Origin: Bimastos eiseni
Taxonomy: Eukaryota; Annelida; Clitellata; Crassiclitellata; Lumbricidae
Assembly (NCBI GenBank): GCA_959347315.1
Contig: OY365806.1
Span: 52,504,068-52,568,067 of the forward strand
DNA: 64,000 nucleotides
Reading direction: 5' to 3'
The position numbers were made by a program, and so were the translations under genes. The notes beneath the pieces are model-generated. The model was given only the letters and a program-made list of their open reading frames with translations, was not told the origin of the DNA and searched no databases. How positions within the stretch are numbered: the stretch's first letter is position 1; each line of letters begins with the position of its first letter. This document shows positions 10,736 to 21,539 of the stretch, piece by piece.

Positions 10736-12736
10736 TCGTAGAACATGGCTTAGGTTACCAATGAATCAATGAGGGCTTGGAACAGTACCGTCTCCGCTCT
10801 GGTGGCCAGATCTCCGACTGTCAGTGCAGCATCAAGTAGGTAACCAACTCGCAGGACGCGCCGCATGAACTGTTCAAGACGGTTCTGGTCGGCAGCAGAC
10901 AAGTACCCCCACCAGGCGGGAGACCCATAGATCAGTTTTGCGACCATCGTTGCTCTAGCTACGTCATGCAGCGAGTCAGGTGCCATCTCACGTACGAGAT
11001 CGTGGAGTCTTCAGTGCAAACAATGACGAGGAGCAGGACGCGAGGGTTTTTGTCACGTGATCGGAGAAGGTTAATCTTTCTCCGATTAATATGCCCAAGA
11101 CGTTCATGAAGGAATCTCTTCGTCCACCAGAGTAGAAAGCATCTTTGCTCTTGAGGGCATACTATGCCGAACCACACACATCTTATGGCCTCACAGGTCT
11201 TTGAAACATTAATTTTGAGATTTTTCTGGTAACCCATGCCTTGATGTTGTCAAGTTCAGAGTGGACCGACCCTATAGGTGTGGCACAGTGGCCGATCGGT
11301 TAGAGCGGTCAGCCCGTAACGTTCAGTGTGTTCTGAGCGCGCGGGTTCGAGCCTCGTCCGGGGCGTCACTGTGTAGGGACCTTGAGCAAGTCCTTCGCGC
11401 ACCATTGCTCCACAGTACAACTAGTACAACTGCAATTGCGCAAAAGATTTGGAAGAAGGGCGATATCAAATTTCGGAAATAAATAAATAAATATTGTTTG
11501 AACCGATAATTAGGTATGAATCATCTGCATATTTCATGAACCTATTCAGCGCTAAAAGAGGCTGCAGACGTTCCTATTATGAACTCAAGTGGACCTAGGA
11601 CGGATCCTTGGAAAACGCTGGCATTTATCTTCGCAATTGACGACATTTTTCCCTTGTAGGAGTTTATGTGTCCTCTATCTGACAAGTAGTTGACCAGCCA
11701 ATTGTAGGCACTATCGGGCACTTCCAGACTCGCCAAGGCGTCCGTAGCAGTTTCATGCCGGATTGAATCAAATGCCTTTGTATAATCCATGGATATTACT
11801 AAAACGTATTCATTGTCGGCGAGCAGTTCCGTTATGTCGCTCAAGACAGCGATAACCTCAGCTGTAATAGAACCAGTAGCGCGGAATCCGTATTGATCCT
11901 GGATAGGGCGAGGGATCGGCAACGTGTCGGGACCCGGATATAAAACATCCCTAACCAGCATCCTCTCCACCAGTCGCGAGAGGATTGGCAGCACAGATAT
12001 AGGCTTAAAATTTGCAGGCAAGCGAGGGGATGCGATTTTTTTAGTGGCCGAATGATAGCAGTTCTCCACTGGCTCGGTACCACTGCTTCCTCAAGGGATC
12101 TGTTGATGAGAAGCGAAAGGCAGCCTGCAATGCATGGTGCAGCTAGGCGTAGAAGCCATGCATGTTAACCCATCAGCTCCCTCGGCCGTGTATCATAGGT
12201 GATCAAGAGCAGTGGCAGGTCTAGCTTGTGATTCGCCGTGGTCTTCATGACTGGACTTATGTAATTCAAGTCCGTAGATGCAGTAGAAAAGAATTTATTT
12301 AAGTCCTCAGCCTCGATGTCTGCCGGGCTTTTGGTCAATGGGTGTTTTGTGTGTGTATTATTTGACTTTATTCCACAGTTCTTTTAGACCCTTCCTAGAG
12401 TCGGTTCCGTGGAAAGTGAGTGAGGTCGCCTTAGCTATAGCCTTTCCTGCATCAAATACTGATTGCCTCGACTTTATGAATATGTCCTTTCCGCATTAAT
12501 CGATTTTTCTGACGGAGAAGGTCCTTCATCTTGTGTGTCATATATTTAGGGTCCCGTGAAGTTATTACCACCTGCCGAGTAGGATAGTGCTTCTCAAACC
12601 GTTTCCCAATCTCTGCATACACCCTATCCCATCCGGCCTGTGGCGAAGGCATCTCTTCGTATTCTGCTTTATCCAACAGCTGGAGGCAGCAACGTAGCGC
12701 CATGGAGCTAATTGGAGCAATTGCTCCAGGCGCCAA
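10736..12736 (-). pseudogene. Non-LTR retrotransposon reverse transcriptase remnant
   Basis: A decayed reverse transcriptase read leftwards. Residues before the RT core lie at 12452-12736 (VVITSRDPKYMTHKMKDLL, then RQKNRLMRKG, the linker between endonuclease and RT). The RT palm is at 11542-12069: FKPISVLPILSRLVERML, the catalytic-region ISMDYTKAFDSIRH, and QGSVLGP. Frames 10959-11237 (LKINVSKT) and 10750-10986 (MVAKLIYGSPAWWGYLSAAD) are the thumb and C-terminal part. Frameshifts and stops separate the pieces, and the FADD segment is displaced by an inserted SINE. The domain order and words fit Jockey/CR1-group elements. It would have copied its own RNA at nicked target DNA; this copy is dead. 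Confidence 0.85.
11272..11490 (+). mobile_element. tRNA-derived SINE, copy 1
   Basis: The head has a Pol III A box (TGGCCGATCGGTTAGAG) and B box (GGTTCGAGCC) spaced as in a tRNA. A body with CACTGTGTAGGGACCTTGAG follows, and the tail ends in AAATAAATAAATA. A relative is at 40014-40225. It sits inside the minus-strand reverse transcriptase remnant, so it is younger than that element. Confidence 0.75.
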
Positions 12737-12739
12737 GGG

Positions 12740-13130
12740 CAGGGCCGGATTAGCCAGAGGGCTATAGGGGCTGAAGCCCTTGGTCCAAAATGTTAGGGGC
12801 TCCCAAATGTCGTAATAAATATTTTTTAAACTCTAATTAAGCTACTGTTAATCGACGTTTTTTAAACGAACAATCGAAGGTGTTGCCACAACGGCACAAT
12901 TGGATGTGTATGATATAAAAATTGATATGATAGTAATAGACTATAGTTTATCTCGGTGGTGGGCCCTCGATCTGGAATGGTCTTCCTTTTACTCTCCGCT
13001 CTTTTCCTAGAAGTCGCTCTCAGGCATTCCTGTCTCATCTTAAGACTACTTTATCTGGCCGCGCTGGGGTTGTGCACAAATAGGACAAGAGTAGGTAGTC
13101 CGAGTAGTCAACTGGAAGAGGCGCTATACA
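12740..13130. other. Unassigned repeat-like sequence
   Basis: It starts with GGCAGGGCCGGATTAGCCAG and ends with GAAGAGGCGCTATACATAAA, a tail type common at the 3' end of animal SINEs and LINEs (also at 44630-44655). No gene was recognised. Confidence 0.35.
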
Positions 13131-13138
13131 TAAATGCT

Positions 13139-13183
13139 CTTAATAATAATAATAATAATAGTAATAATAATAATAATAATCTA
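13139..13183. repeat. (AAT)n microsatellite
   Basis: TAA/AAT trinucleotide run directly after the GCGCTATACATAAATG tail, as expected for a retroposon 3' microsatellite. Confidence 0.7.
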
Positions 13184-13375
13184 CGTCTACTTATCGTCCA
13201 CAATCGAATGGTGCTTAGAACGATTGCATTCCACGATGAAAAATATTTTGAAAGCTTTGGGAGATAAGGATCACGGAGTTTGGGGATGAGACTTTACCTT
13301 GGGTCCTATTTTCCTATCGACAGATTCCTGTTAAAGGACTAAGCTTATCGCCCTTTTTGATTGATTTGTTATTTG

Positions 13376-13435
13376 GATCATAATTCAAATGACTCAGTAC
13401 AAAGTCATCACCAACATGATGTTGGTGATGACTTT
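13376..13435 (+). repeat. Hairpin and left member of an inverted repeat
   Basis: 13401-13435 is a perfect palindrome (AAAGTCATCACCAACAT facing its inverse). The 46 bases 13376-13421 reappear inverted at 13908-13953 with one or two mismatches, flanking the integrase fragment. Confidence 0.8.
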
Positions 13436-13619
13436 GCATTACAATTCCATTACAATTAATTAAGAGTTGAATGATGATGTTCATATGTAGGCCTATGTGG
13501 GCGTTGTTTCTGCCGCGAGTTAAAAACAGAATGTAATTGAGTTTGTGCTTAACTTGCGTGATGCGATCAGAACTTCACTTGAAATTGTTAATCAAAATGA
13601 ATTCGTGGAAGACTAAGCT

Positions 13620-14735
13620 TTGGTACGACTTAAATGCAATTAAGGTGTCGTTTGCCGATGGTGACAAAGTAGGCTACTTGTGCTGTTACCTCTTATTGGT
13701 AAACCTTTAAAGGCAAGTATGCTGGACCCTATATTGTTGAGAAACGTGTAGGCGAGGTGGATTACGCAATTCCTACTCCCGACCGACGAAAAAGTGTCGT
13801 TCACGTTAATATTTTGAATAAGTACATTTCAAGAGATGTTGTGGATAGTCAAGTGCATGACGCGAATATGGTTTCGAGTCTTGCCGAGACTTCCTTCGAC
13901 GATACATCATGATGTTGGTGATGACTATGTACTGAGTCATTTGAATTATGATCAGCGAGATAATTTGTCTGGATTGCTGACAATTTCAATCTGTGTTCAG
14001 TGACAAACCAGGTCGCACCACTCTCATTGCTCATGAGATACAATGGATGTCTGGTGCGTAATACCTAAGAGACAATCACCCTGAAAAGTTGAAGTGGGTG
14101 AATGATGAGATTGCTAGGTTGTTAGAACTAGGAATCATTGAGGAATCAGATAGTGCTTGCGCCTATTCTGGTTGTTCCTAAATCAGATGGTGCAGGAGGA
14201 TTGTGTGTGGATTTCAGTTACTTAAATCTTGTTACCATACCTGATCCGTATCCTATGCCTAGAATTTATGCTTTGTTGGATAAACTTGGTGGTGCTACGG
14301 TGATGACCAAGTTACACATGGCAAAAGTGTATCATCAATTACCTTTGTCGCCACAGTCTAATCCTTTGACTGGTTTTGAGACGCCATACGGCCATTTCCA
14401 CCGGCAGCGTTTAACCGTTTGGTTCAAAAGTTGTTTAAAGACTTGAATGAATTTTGTGATGCGTACCTAGATGACGTAATCATATTCTGTAAGAATTGGA
14501 CTGATCACTTAGTCCATTTATGTCACGCACTGCTGAAAATTCGAGATGCAAATTTAACTTTGAATGTTAAGAAGTGCATCTTTAAGAATACGGATTGGAC
14601 TTCCTAGGCCATCGTTTGAGTGTAAACTGAATACGGCCTAGGCTAGAGAAAGTGGAAGCATTGCTTAACATTCCTATGCCTAATACTAAGAAGCTGAGTT
14701 GTATGGTTTAGAGACAGTGTCTCGGTCTCGAGTAT
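13620..14735 (+). pseudogene. Gmr1-like Ty3/gypsy pol remnant (IN before RT)
   Basis: Reading rightwards there is first an integrase C-terminus at about 13670-13910: PLIGKPLK, then after a frameshift AGPYIVEKRVGEVDYAI and RRKSVVHVNILNKY. After a short linker comes reverse transcriptase: VVPKSDGAGGLCVDFSYLN and IPDPYPMPRI at 14160-14275, a damaged KLHMAKVYHQLPL, the catalytic AYLDDVIIF at 14464-14490, then FLGHRL near 14600 and LEKVEALLNIPMPNTKK near 14645-14695. Ordinary Ty3/gypsy elements have RT before IN. Integrase first is the Gmr1 arrangement reported from deuterostomes. Several frameshifts and stops make it a relic. Confidence 0.8.
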
Positions 14736-14770
14736 CAACACTTGTCTCTAAACCATACAACTCAGCTTCT
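14689..14770 (+). repeat. Perfect 28-bp hairpin at the end of the Gmr1 relic
   Basis: Arms 14689-14716 and 14743-14770 are exact inverses (AGAAGCTGAGTTGTATGGTT outward). The loop and right flank also share a direct repeat, CTCGAGTATCAACACTT, at 14727 and 14769. The left arm is pol coding sequence, so this is a local inverted duplication. Confidence 0.85.
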
Positions 14771-14779
14771 CGAGTATCA

Positions 14780-16167
14780 ACACTTACTTTGCAATAGAGT
14801 CAAAAAATATACCGTGGCTGTATCAGAGCCACATATTTAATTTGGCCTCACAAAGGCCTCTAGTTATCTGCCAGTTACACAATGGCAGACGTTATAAGCA
14901 TGCGTAGTGCCATTTGTTGTCCTTATCCTTCTTGTACCGTTGATGAACAGAATACATGGTGTGGTCTTTGCTCAAATTATAGCTTATATAATGATTAATC
15001 TGTAAGCATTATTCAACCAGATTTAAAGGTTGTTGATCTCAAAAAATATATCTTGACATGTTTGATCAGGTTGATGGACAAATTGCCCATACTCCATACC
15101 TAAAACCTTCTGATCAGTGTCTGTGATTTGAACCAGGGTGTGAAAAACATTGGTCTGAACATAAGCCTTTTGTCAATTGTTGATAAATCTGATTTTACCT
15201 TGAAGGTTCATGAGTGACTTTTACTGGGAGTGCCTTCGCCTATGCAAAGTCTGTTACTCAAGGTGTTACCAGAAAGGCACATAATCTTGTCATGGATCCG
15301 TCGTTAAATAAACTTATCACACACACGGTGTTACCAGCGTTTCTTTTGGTTTCTAGTTAAGTATGAATAGTGATTAATTATGAGACATGGGTCTCTTTTT
15401 GCATATTTAAAAGCCAATGCGTCATCTCTCTTGTATATTTAAGTTATTTAAGAGGACACTTTGTGGCTTTTTGACTGATGCTGTTTGAAGACGCTTCTGA
15501 TGTCCTGGCATTTTTCTATGTTGTCTCATCTTTGTTTGCAGTCCTGTTGACAATGGTAAAGTAAAAGCATTTAAAAGAAGTTTAAATTGTTGAGCGCCTA
15601 ATACGCCTATGTTGTGTGTTATGTTATTAAATACATTTTTTTTTGCACATTTCCCTAGCGTGTGATACAATATTAGGCTGACTCTAACAATGTACAAACT
15701 ACAAAGACTGAGTAAGGATTTATATCATTTTCAATTCTTGTTCAGCGAAAAGATCAGTTCTAAAAGTTCCTTTGCATGATCCTAATGCTTTCTTCACAGC
15801 TGTTATCTTGGCAGTAATTGCTGCAGATTATTCATGTCCATCATAGAATTTTGAAAGGAAGTCTGTTGGTTTTTCAACCCATGTGTCTTTGAACCATCTC
15901 ATAATGTGCGTCTTCTGCTTCCACATGTTCACAGTTTCGACAAGTTCCATCTGACCCTGTATAATAAATACAAACTCCAGTTGCTAAACCTAATCTGTTG
16001 TAAGCATACCAGCAAACCATCCACTTCTTTGATATATAAGTGCTTTAGCACTTCAATGACGAGCTGCATTAGTTTCCAAGAGTCACTTTGAGTACACTTC
16101 TAGTCATTAGAGTGCTAAAAGCAGCTGTCAATGGTTTCTCTTTAGAAAAAACATTTCTATAAGAATA
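14780..16167. other. Unassigned 1.4 kb
   Basis: Short open frames only (longest 91 codons, 15422-15697). One fragment near 14885-14995 reads with a CYPSC..C pattern on the plus strand, but nothing could be assigned. I see no clear repeat. Confidence 0.3.
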
Positions 16168-16175
16168 ACTTGTAC

Positions 16176-16917
16176 TAGAGCTGTACCGATTAATCGGCCG
16201 GCCGATTATAGAGATATCGGCGATATCGGATATATCGGCAAGATAATCGACACCGATATTAAAAATTCTTTTTTTTCATTTTGTAATATTATTTTCAGTC
16301 TTTAAGAGCAAAATGACCACAGCAAAATCATTGGGTCTGTTAAGGACAGCATTCTGTTCATTACCCATAGCGTGAGAAACTTGGGCTTCTACTTCAGACC
16401 ACCCAGTGACCATTGCACTAGACTGCTAGTACCGTGGGAAACTGTCTACAGCTGTAGCCAGTTGTGCAGAGTGAGTCATAGTGCCTGCTTAATTACCCTG
16501 GGCAAAATCATGTCGTTTTAGGCCAAATTGGTCATAAAAGTGCCCTGTCTGGGGTGGGAATGGCATAATTGGCATGTTAGAAGAAGGCATGTAGTTACAT
16601 AGTTCATATTGCTTCTCCTTCTTCGACAGCGGGTGGTGTGCCTAATCTGTATTGGCTGCCTAGGATTAGTCCCCAACTACATGTAGGGACCTATACGTCT
16701 CCTACGGAGCAAGTGTTTGCTTATATCGCAACAATAGGCAGTAGCAAGTAGCAGTACAGGTCTATCTTTCAGAACCGGTCATCTTGGGGAACACAATGAA
16801 CTAATAGGTAAAATAATCAGTAAAATAATCGGCTAAATAATCGGGTATCGGCAAACGAATAATCGGCAATAACCGGTATTGGCATAATCTGCAAAAAGCG
16901 AAATCGGTACAGCTCTA
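16176..16917. mobile_element. hAT-type non-autonomous element (742 bp)
   Basis: Terminal inverted repeats TAGAGCTGTACCGATTAATCG and, in inverse, TAGAGCTGTACCGATTT. Flanked by 8-bp target duplications, ACTTGTAC (16168-16175) and GCTTGTAC (16918-16925), which differ at one base. Subterminal repeats of ATCGG and CGATAT are dense. No transposase frame is visible. Confidence 0.85.
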
Positions 16918-17089
16918 GCTTGTACTATTGCTAGCAGCAGCTTTAACAACAGACAAAGAAGCAACGATATTATCCTGCATAGGTACTCAGATTAAGTTAG
17001 ACAATAGCTTACTTGGGCAAATACATTGTTAGGACATGACATTTGCAAAAAAAATAGGCATGCATTATTATACACTTTGTTACCTTGGG

Positions 17090-17335
17090 CTGTCATTTGT
17101 TGGAAATCTAGCGACTGCCATGACCAATCCTCTTCATTTTTTTCTTTCCAAAGTTGCATACCTTAATTCCTCCAGGCTCATTGCAGTTTTTTCATGTATC
17201 ACATCCATCCATTTTTTTCTTGAGCACCCTCTTTTCTTCCTTCCTCCTCCACATGCCAGCATAATTTCCTTTTCCATTCCATTTTATCGCATAACATGTC
17301 CGAAAAACCCCAGCTTCCTTCTCAACGCTGTTTGA
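17090..17335 (-). pseudogene. Non-LTR reverse transcriptase C-terminal fragment A
   Basis: Read leftwards it gives GFSDMLCDKMEWKRKLC, RGCSRKKWMDVIHEKT and LEELRYATL. These resemble the last part of RTE/craniate-type LINE ORF2 (the GH-R-R-G-R-W-D-I region). Decayed, no upstream palm found. Confidence 0.55.
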
Positions 17336-17344
17336 TACAAGTTA

Positions 17345-17455
17345 TAGTAAAAACATGGGTTTTTCGGGATCCTCTTTTATCTGGTAAATGGTACAATTGG
17401 TCCATTTCCTTAAGAGATTTTTTATTAAATATCATTGATGATGTATTATAAAAAT
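17345..17455 (+). repeat. Dispersed repeat B, copy 1
   Basis: AAAAACATGGGTTTTTCGGG followed by CTCTTTTATCTGGTAAATGG. The reverse complement occurs at about 39068-39170, with matching AAGAGATTTTTTATTA. Confidence 0.65.
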
Positions 17456-17499
17456 AGTACTATAAGATAAAATGACTTTCAGCAAGCTGAACATTCTGT

Positions 17500-17745
17500 T
17501 CTGTTCTTCAGCAGTCTTCAATGTACAATCCTTCTCCATTTCTATCTGTTCTCTGTAGCCCTCATCATCTGTGTTGTCAAAAGGTTTGTCCAATCTCTGA
17601 TATTATCCAGCCAGTATGTTCTTGATCTTCCTTTCCCTCTAGCTCTCTCTATTGTTCCTTGAATTACCTCTTTCTCTATGCCACCTCCTCATAACATGTC
17701 CAAAATGCTTCCTCTTTCCTGAATATTACTTAGCAATTAATTAGG
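17500..17745 (-). pseudogene. Non-LTR reverse transcriptase C-terminal fragment B
   Basis: Read leftwards, with breaks: DMLREEV, RELEGKEDQEHTGW and an I..IGQTF-like end, resembling the same LINE C-terminal region as fragment A from a different copy. Low complexity makes the family uncertain. Confidence 0.5.
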
Positions 17746-17767
17746 ACCAGAAAGTCTATATCCATGT

Positions 17768-18512
17768 TACGGCATAACCGAGTAGACAATTTCTACCAAG
17801 TACCAAATCTGAGTATTTGGATGAACTATTTGCCGGATCGGGATACGAACCGAATAGTAGCGGCAAATCTGACCAGCGATTCAGCATCAATCCCCCTCTG
17901 AGTGATGGAGGCAAACCCCCAAGTCGCCAGTGTTAGCAAGGCTAGATATTCCCCCCCTAAGACTAAAAAACTACCTAAATAATAAAAATTGGAGGCATTT
18001 GCCTTGGGACCCCCTTATGCGGATGCCCCTGTATAGCAATATCCATCTTATAGCGTATCGTCGCACTCTAGGCTATAACAATATATTTATTATTTAATAA
18101 CTTTATTTGTTAAAAATATGTGAAACCTTGTCATAACATTTGAAATATGAAGTTATCAACGACGTCTTTACTCTCTAATGTTTACCGGAAAGAGGGTGGA
18201 GCCAATCCAAGCGGGAAAATTAGTCATTTGGTTGCCAACTGGGGAATGCAACCAAAAGAAATTAAAATATATAGATTAAAATCATTATTTTAAAGAAAAT
18301 TCAATGGAATGTTAGGTTCTTGTTTAATTAAGCAATAACTTATAAGTAAGTTCGTTAGTTCTAAATTTATTTGATGAAAAATATTATTTTATCCAAAAAA
18401 ATAATTTTATCAAAAAAGTTATTTTTAGTTATTTGCTCATGTAATATTTGCCGAGGCGAATAATTTCAAATAGTCCAATATTCGGCCGAGGCGAATGTCC
18501 GGTTATGCCCTA
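17768..18512. mobile_element. hAT-type element family C, copy 1 (TSD ATCCATGT)
   Basis: Ends TACGGCATAACCGAG and, in inverse, TAGGGCATAACCGGA. Perfect 8-bp duplications ATCCATGT at 17760-17767 and 18513-18520. The body matches copy 2 at 47201-47893 along its length (shared CTAGGCTATAACAATATAT, CAACGACGTCTTTACTCTC, AATATTTGCCGAGGCGAA). Copy 1 carries different sequence at 17883-18032. No transposase is encoded. Confidence 0.88.
17883..18032. mobile_element. Nested small hAT-like MITE inside family C copy 1
   Basis: Shares CCTCTGAGTGATGGAGGCAAA and GGAGGCATTTGCCTTGGGACC-type sequence with the MITE at 46798-46936, and ends GGATGCCCCTG. It replaces the segment found at the same place in family C copy 2. 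Target duplication not clear. Confidence 0.6.
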
Positions 18513-18520
18513 ATCCATGT

Positions 18521-19140
18521 CAATTTTTATAACTCTGTGGGGTTTCTTCACTAAAGTCTGCGTGAGCGCGTGTGTGTGCTGATGTGTGTGTTTGTGAAAG
18601 CATCCATATAGACGTGACCTTTTGCAAATATTCAATATCAAAGTAAAACTCAGCTAATTTTAGTATTTGAAAACTCGACTTAGATATGATAAATTCATGG
18701 ATATGACTAGGATACTGTAACATCCAGGCGCTCACACCTGGGTCAAAAATTTGGGGGTCAAGATAATTTGAATTGTTAATCTTGACCCACATGTTTGTTA
18801 CTGTGATACCCACTTTGGGGTCACGAAGACAAAAGCCGGGGTCAATGTAACAAAACTAACATAAGTTTGGTGAAAAAAATTGATAAGAATGCATGTTTCT
18901 ATCCCAGGCAGATTGAAAATGAGAAAAAACGTGACGATGTAGGCCTAAGCAAATATTAATTAATCCAATCAATTTGTTAAACTTAACACTTGCAGAATTA
19001 TGGATGAACAATCAGTAAAGTGAAACATGTGAATTTTAAGAAACTGATTAATTCATTAAAATATTTACTTAAATCACAAGAAATTCTTGATACATGTAGC
19101 ATAATGCAGAGCTAAATTAAATTTTATAAAATTAATACAG
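18521..19140. other. Unassigned AT-rich spacer
   Basis: Contains GGGGTCA-type words (GGGTCAAAAATTTGGGGGTC near 18740, TTGGGGTCACG near 18815) and no supported gene. Confidence 0.3.
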
Positions 19141-19149
19141 GTTTTCTAT

Positions 19150-19652
19150 TGTAGAATTTGTAGACTGTGAATATGTAAAACAGCAACGTGATTTAATCAC
19201 GCTGGAGACATCGTCGATCTTGTAAAAGACTTAAGTCGACGAAGAGCCGAAAGCTGTGTTCGGCTGTCGTGCTAGAAACAGGAATTGTCAGTAACAATCT
19301 CAGCAGCAGATTTACTTCAGAAAACATGTGACAAGCGTCTCCTAATGTTTTTAGTCCATTAATAACATCTCAGGCTGTCAACTTCTGGATTCTCTTTTGT
19401 ACCCACATTAAAAACAGATGATAACATGTTTAACTGTACTTCAAGATGACTTTGGTCTAGGTCAGTGCCAAAGAGTTCTGCCACTACTTCTAGGTAGGAT
19501 TGTAATGAAAACAATTTCTTGTTTGCTGCATTCAGCAGCAAATTCTCTGCATGCACATAAATGTCAAATGATGGCTGGTTCAATCGATCTTTTACAAAGT
19601 TTATCGTGCACTCGAGAAATGCAAAGAAAATTGTATCATATTTACCCTTCAT
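19150..19652 (-). pseudogene. hAT transposase relic (ZMYM-like)
   Basis: The minus frame 19359-19652 resembles the region before the dimerisation domain of hAT transposases (FLECTINFVKDRLNQPSF, then AENLLLNA). Further on, about 19150-19270, an offset frame reads LSALRRLKSFTRSTMS and LNHVAVLHIH, the hAT C-terminal dimerisation signature. Frameshift and stop codons separate the two. No matching terminal repeats were found. Confidence 0.7.
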
Positions 19653-19659
19653 ACAGATT

Positions 19660-20130
19660 AGATTAGGCTAATGGCAAATAAGCTAAATATTGTTAGAAAA
19701 AGTGGGGTTCCTGTACCATTGCTTGACCCCTGCCGCCAAAACAGAGGGGTCCCAAGACGCTAGGCGTCGGAGCGCCTGGTAACATCAATTATTTTGTTTA
19801 GAATCACTCATGAAAATATTAGGCATGATTTTCTGAAGCATTCGGGATGTGATAGTTTTGTTACGACATGACGTGCACAAATTGTAGTATGTGCTGCATT
19901 TTATAAATAATTGCTTCATGCTCAAAATCAGTGTTTAAAGTGCTCAAAAGAAGCACCTAGACGCTAGTGTCAAAAAGTTAAGAACTAAAGATTACAAAAG
20001 CAGATCACCAACATAACCATTAGATGACGACTAATGGTTCACGCACTATGAGCTCATGACCACAAACTTTATTATTTGTATACTGTATTTGGTAAAATAC
20101 AAGTTGGGGTAGTAGTAGGGCATTTGCGGG
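19660..20130. other. Unassigned spacer
   Basis: Nothing supported. A short GC-rich inverted motif, GACGCTAGGCGTCGGAGCGCC, lies near 19756. Confidence 0.3.
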
Positions 20131-20240
20131 GTTGGGGCCATGATTACTTGGTGCTACGGAAGTTCTTTAGCCCCATGATTACATGGCGTTACGGAAGTTA
20201 TTTGGCCCCATGGCGGCGCTCCGGAAGTTCTTAGTGCCAC
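20130..20240 (+). repeat. GGAAGTTCTTTGGCCCCATGATTAC tandem repeat, locus 1
   Basis: Three diverged units of about 33 bp with CGGAAGTT and GCCCCATGATTACATGG. The inverse orientation recurs at 35585-35680. The following stretch, 20240-21030, has no supported gene; 20395-20430 looks like an inverted tRNA-type B box. Confidence 0.65.
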
Positions 20241-21031
20241 GGCACAATGTAAGCTTGCAGAGCGTAGCCGCCTCCCCTCGAAGCCGGAGAGACTATCACG
20301 GGGAATCTACGGCCCATATAGGGTCCCTGGGTGGCCTCTGACATCCGGCGTGGCTAAGTCTAATATAAACTAAAAGTAAAATTTTTTAGCCTCAGTGGGA
20401 TTTGAACAAGGACTGCACTATATGCTGCTTCTTATATTCACCAGGTGGCATGCACTCGTCGATGAGTAATTGGCATCAGCATCAGCTGCTTATATCCACA
20501 TTCTCCACATTCCAAAATTACGTACTGCGTTACTTTGGAATGTGCCAGGCCGGTGAGATCACGTGGCTTGCTACCTGCAAACCCATGCGTTGGACTCTTG
20601 TTTCAAATGGCTTCAACGCCATAAGGATCCCACCCGATGCAATTTACCTTACGGAAACCAATGTTATTTTGGTCTCTACCCTCTCACAGACTATCTTTTG
20701 ACAACCCATCTGGTTTGACAAAGCGCTCATGAATAAACTGGTTCCCTATGCATAGCTTTCAAGTGGTGCTTTAGAAGTTTGGAAATTACGATTATGTCGG
20801 CTTATAATGAAGTATTACAGAGTGATAATAATAATTATAATAAAAACGAAAGTGAAAATGAAGCTGGACATGCTTTGGCTAAAATAGGCGGTTGCTATGG
20901 GCTTAATTTTAAGTCGCACAGTATAATCGTCTGAATAAGGCACGCTGCTGTGTCAATTATTATTAATGTAAGTAAGATGATCATTTCGAATTGAATAAAT
21001 ACTATGTTAGTAGACATTAAGAGATATAAAG

Positions 21032-21331
21032 ATGCCATTTGTAGCAAAGAATAAGTGTGCTTGGCAGCTACTAGGTAAAACAACGACCTGTGGGAAAAAT
21101 TGTGTAGGTATGTATTGTAGAATACATAATTATCAGATAAAAAGTGGTGGATGGTTGATAAAACCACGCTTGTTGTGTGGAATAGGAGTATACAGCAGAG
21201 TAGAGCTGTGTATACCTTGCGAGCAAGCCAGAGTACGTCAACACCTCTACTACAGAGATCCGATGAAGGGAATAATCAGAGAATGGAAAAGGTCATCGTT
21301 GATAGATATAGACTGCTTTACCTACGAATAG
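21032..21331 (+). CDS. Cys/His-rich small protein (left-end copy, intact)
   Basis: 99 residues from an ATG at 21032, no breaks. I do not recognise a named family. An N-terminal Cys/His cluster reads CAWQLLGKTTTC, GKNC, YCRIH (Cys9, Cys20, Cys24, Cys29, His32), probably zinc-binding. A second cluster has LCGIG and LCIPC (Cys49, Cys60, Cys63), followed by YYRDP and IIREWKR. The same architecture is found inverted at the other end of the element (34335-34610) and, broken, in element 2 (58978-59215). That recurrence and its terminal position say it belongs to the virus-like element, not the host. The first Cys of the second CxxC seen in the other copies is absent here. Function unknown; DNA or RNA binding is a guess. 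Confidence 0.7.
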   Translation: MPFVAKNKCAWQLLGKTTTCGKNCVGMYCRIHNYQIKSGGWLIKPRLLCGIGVYSRVELCIPCEQARVRQHLYYRDPMKGIIREWKRSSLIDIDCFTYE

Positions 21332-21539
21332 GAAAACGACACGATTTACGAACGACGTGTTACTACGATTCGACGAGCTGCTAATAAATGTGCTTTATCG
21401 TCGTGTCCTCATCGCATCCTCATCATCATGTCTCTATATGGTCTCCTATCATGAATCGGAAGGAGGAGCACTGGGCACTACCACATCATCACTACAACTC
21501 CTACTACTACTACTACTCCTACTACAACAACTTAGATAG

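Noticed and set aside
11272..11345. Functional tRNA gene
   Set aside because: A and B boxes are present but the cloverleaf cannot be closed and a related copy with the same non-tRNA tail exists; it is a SINE head.
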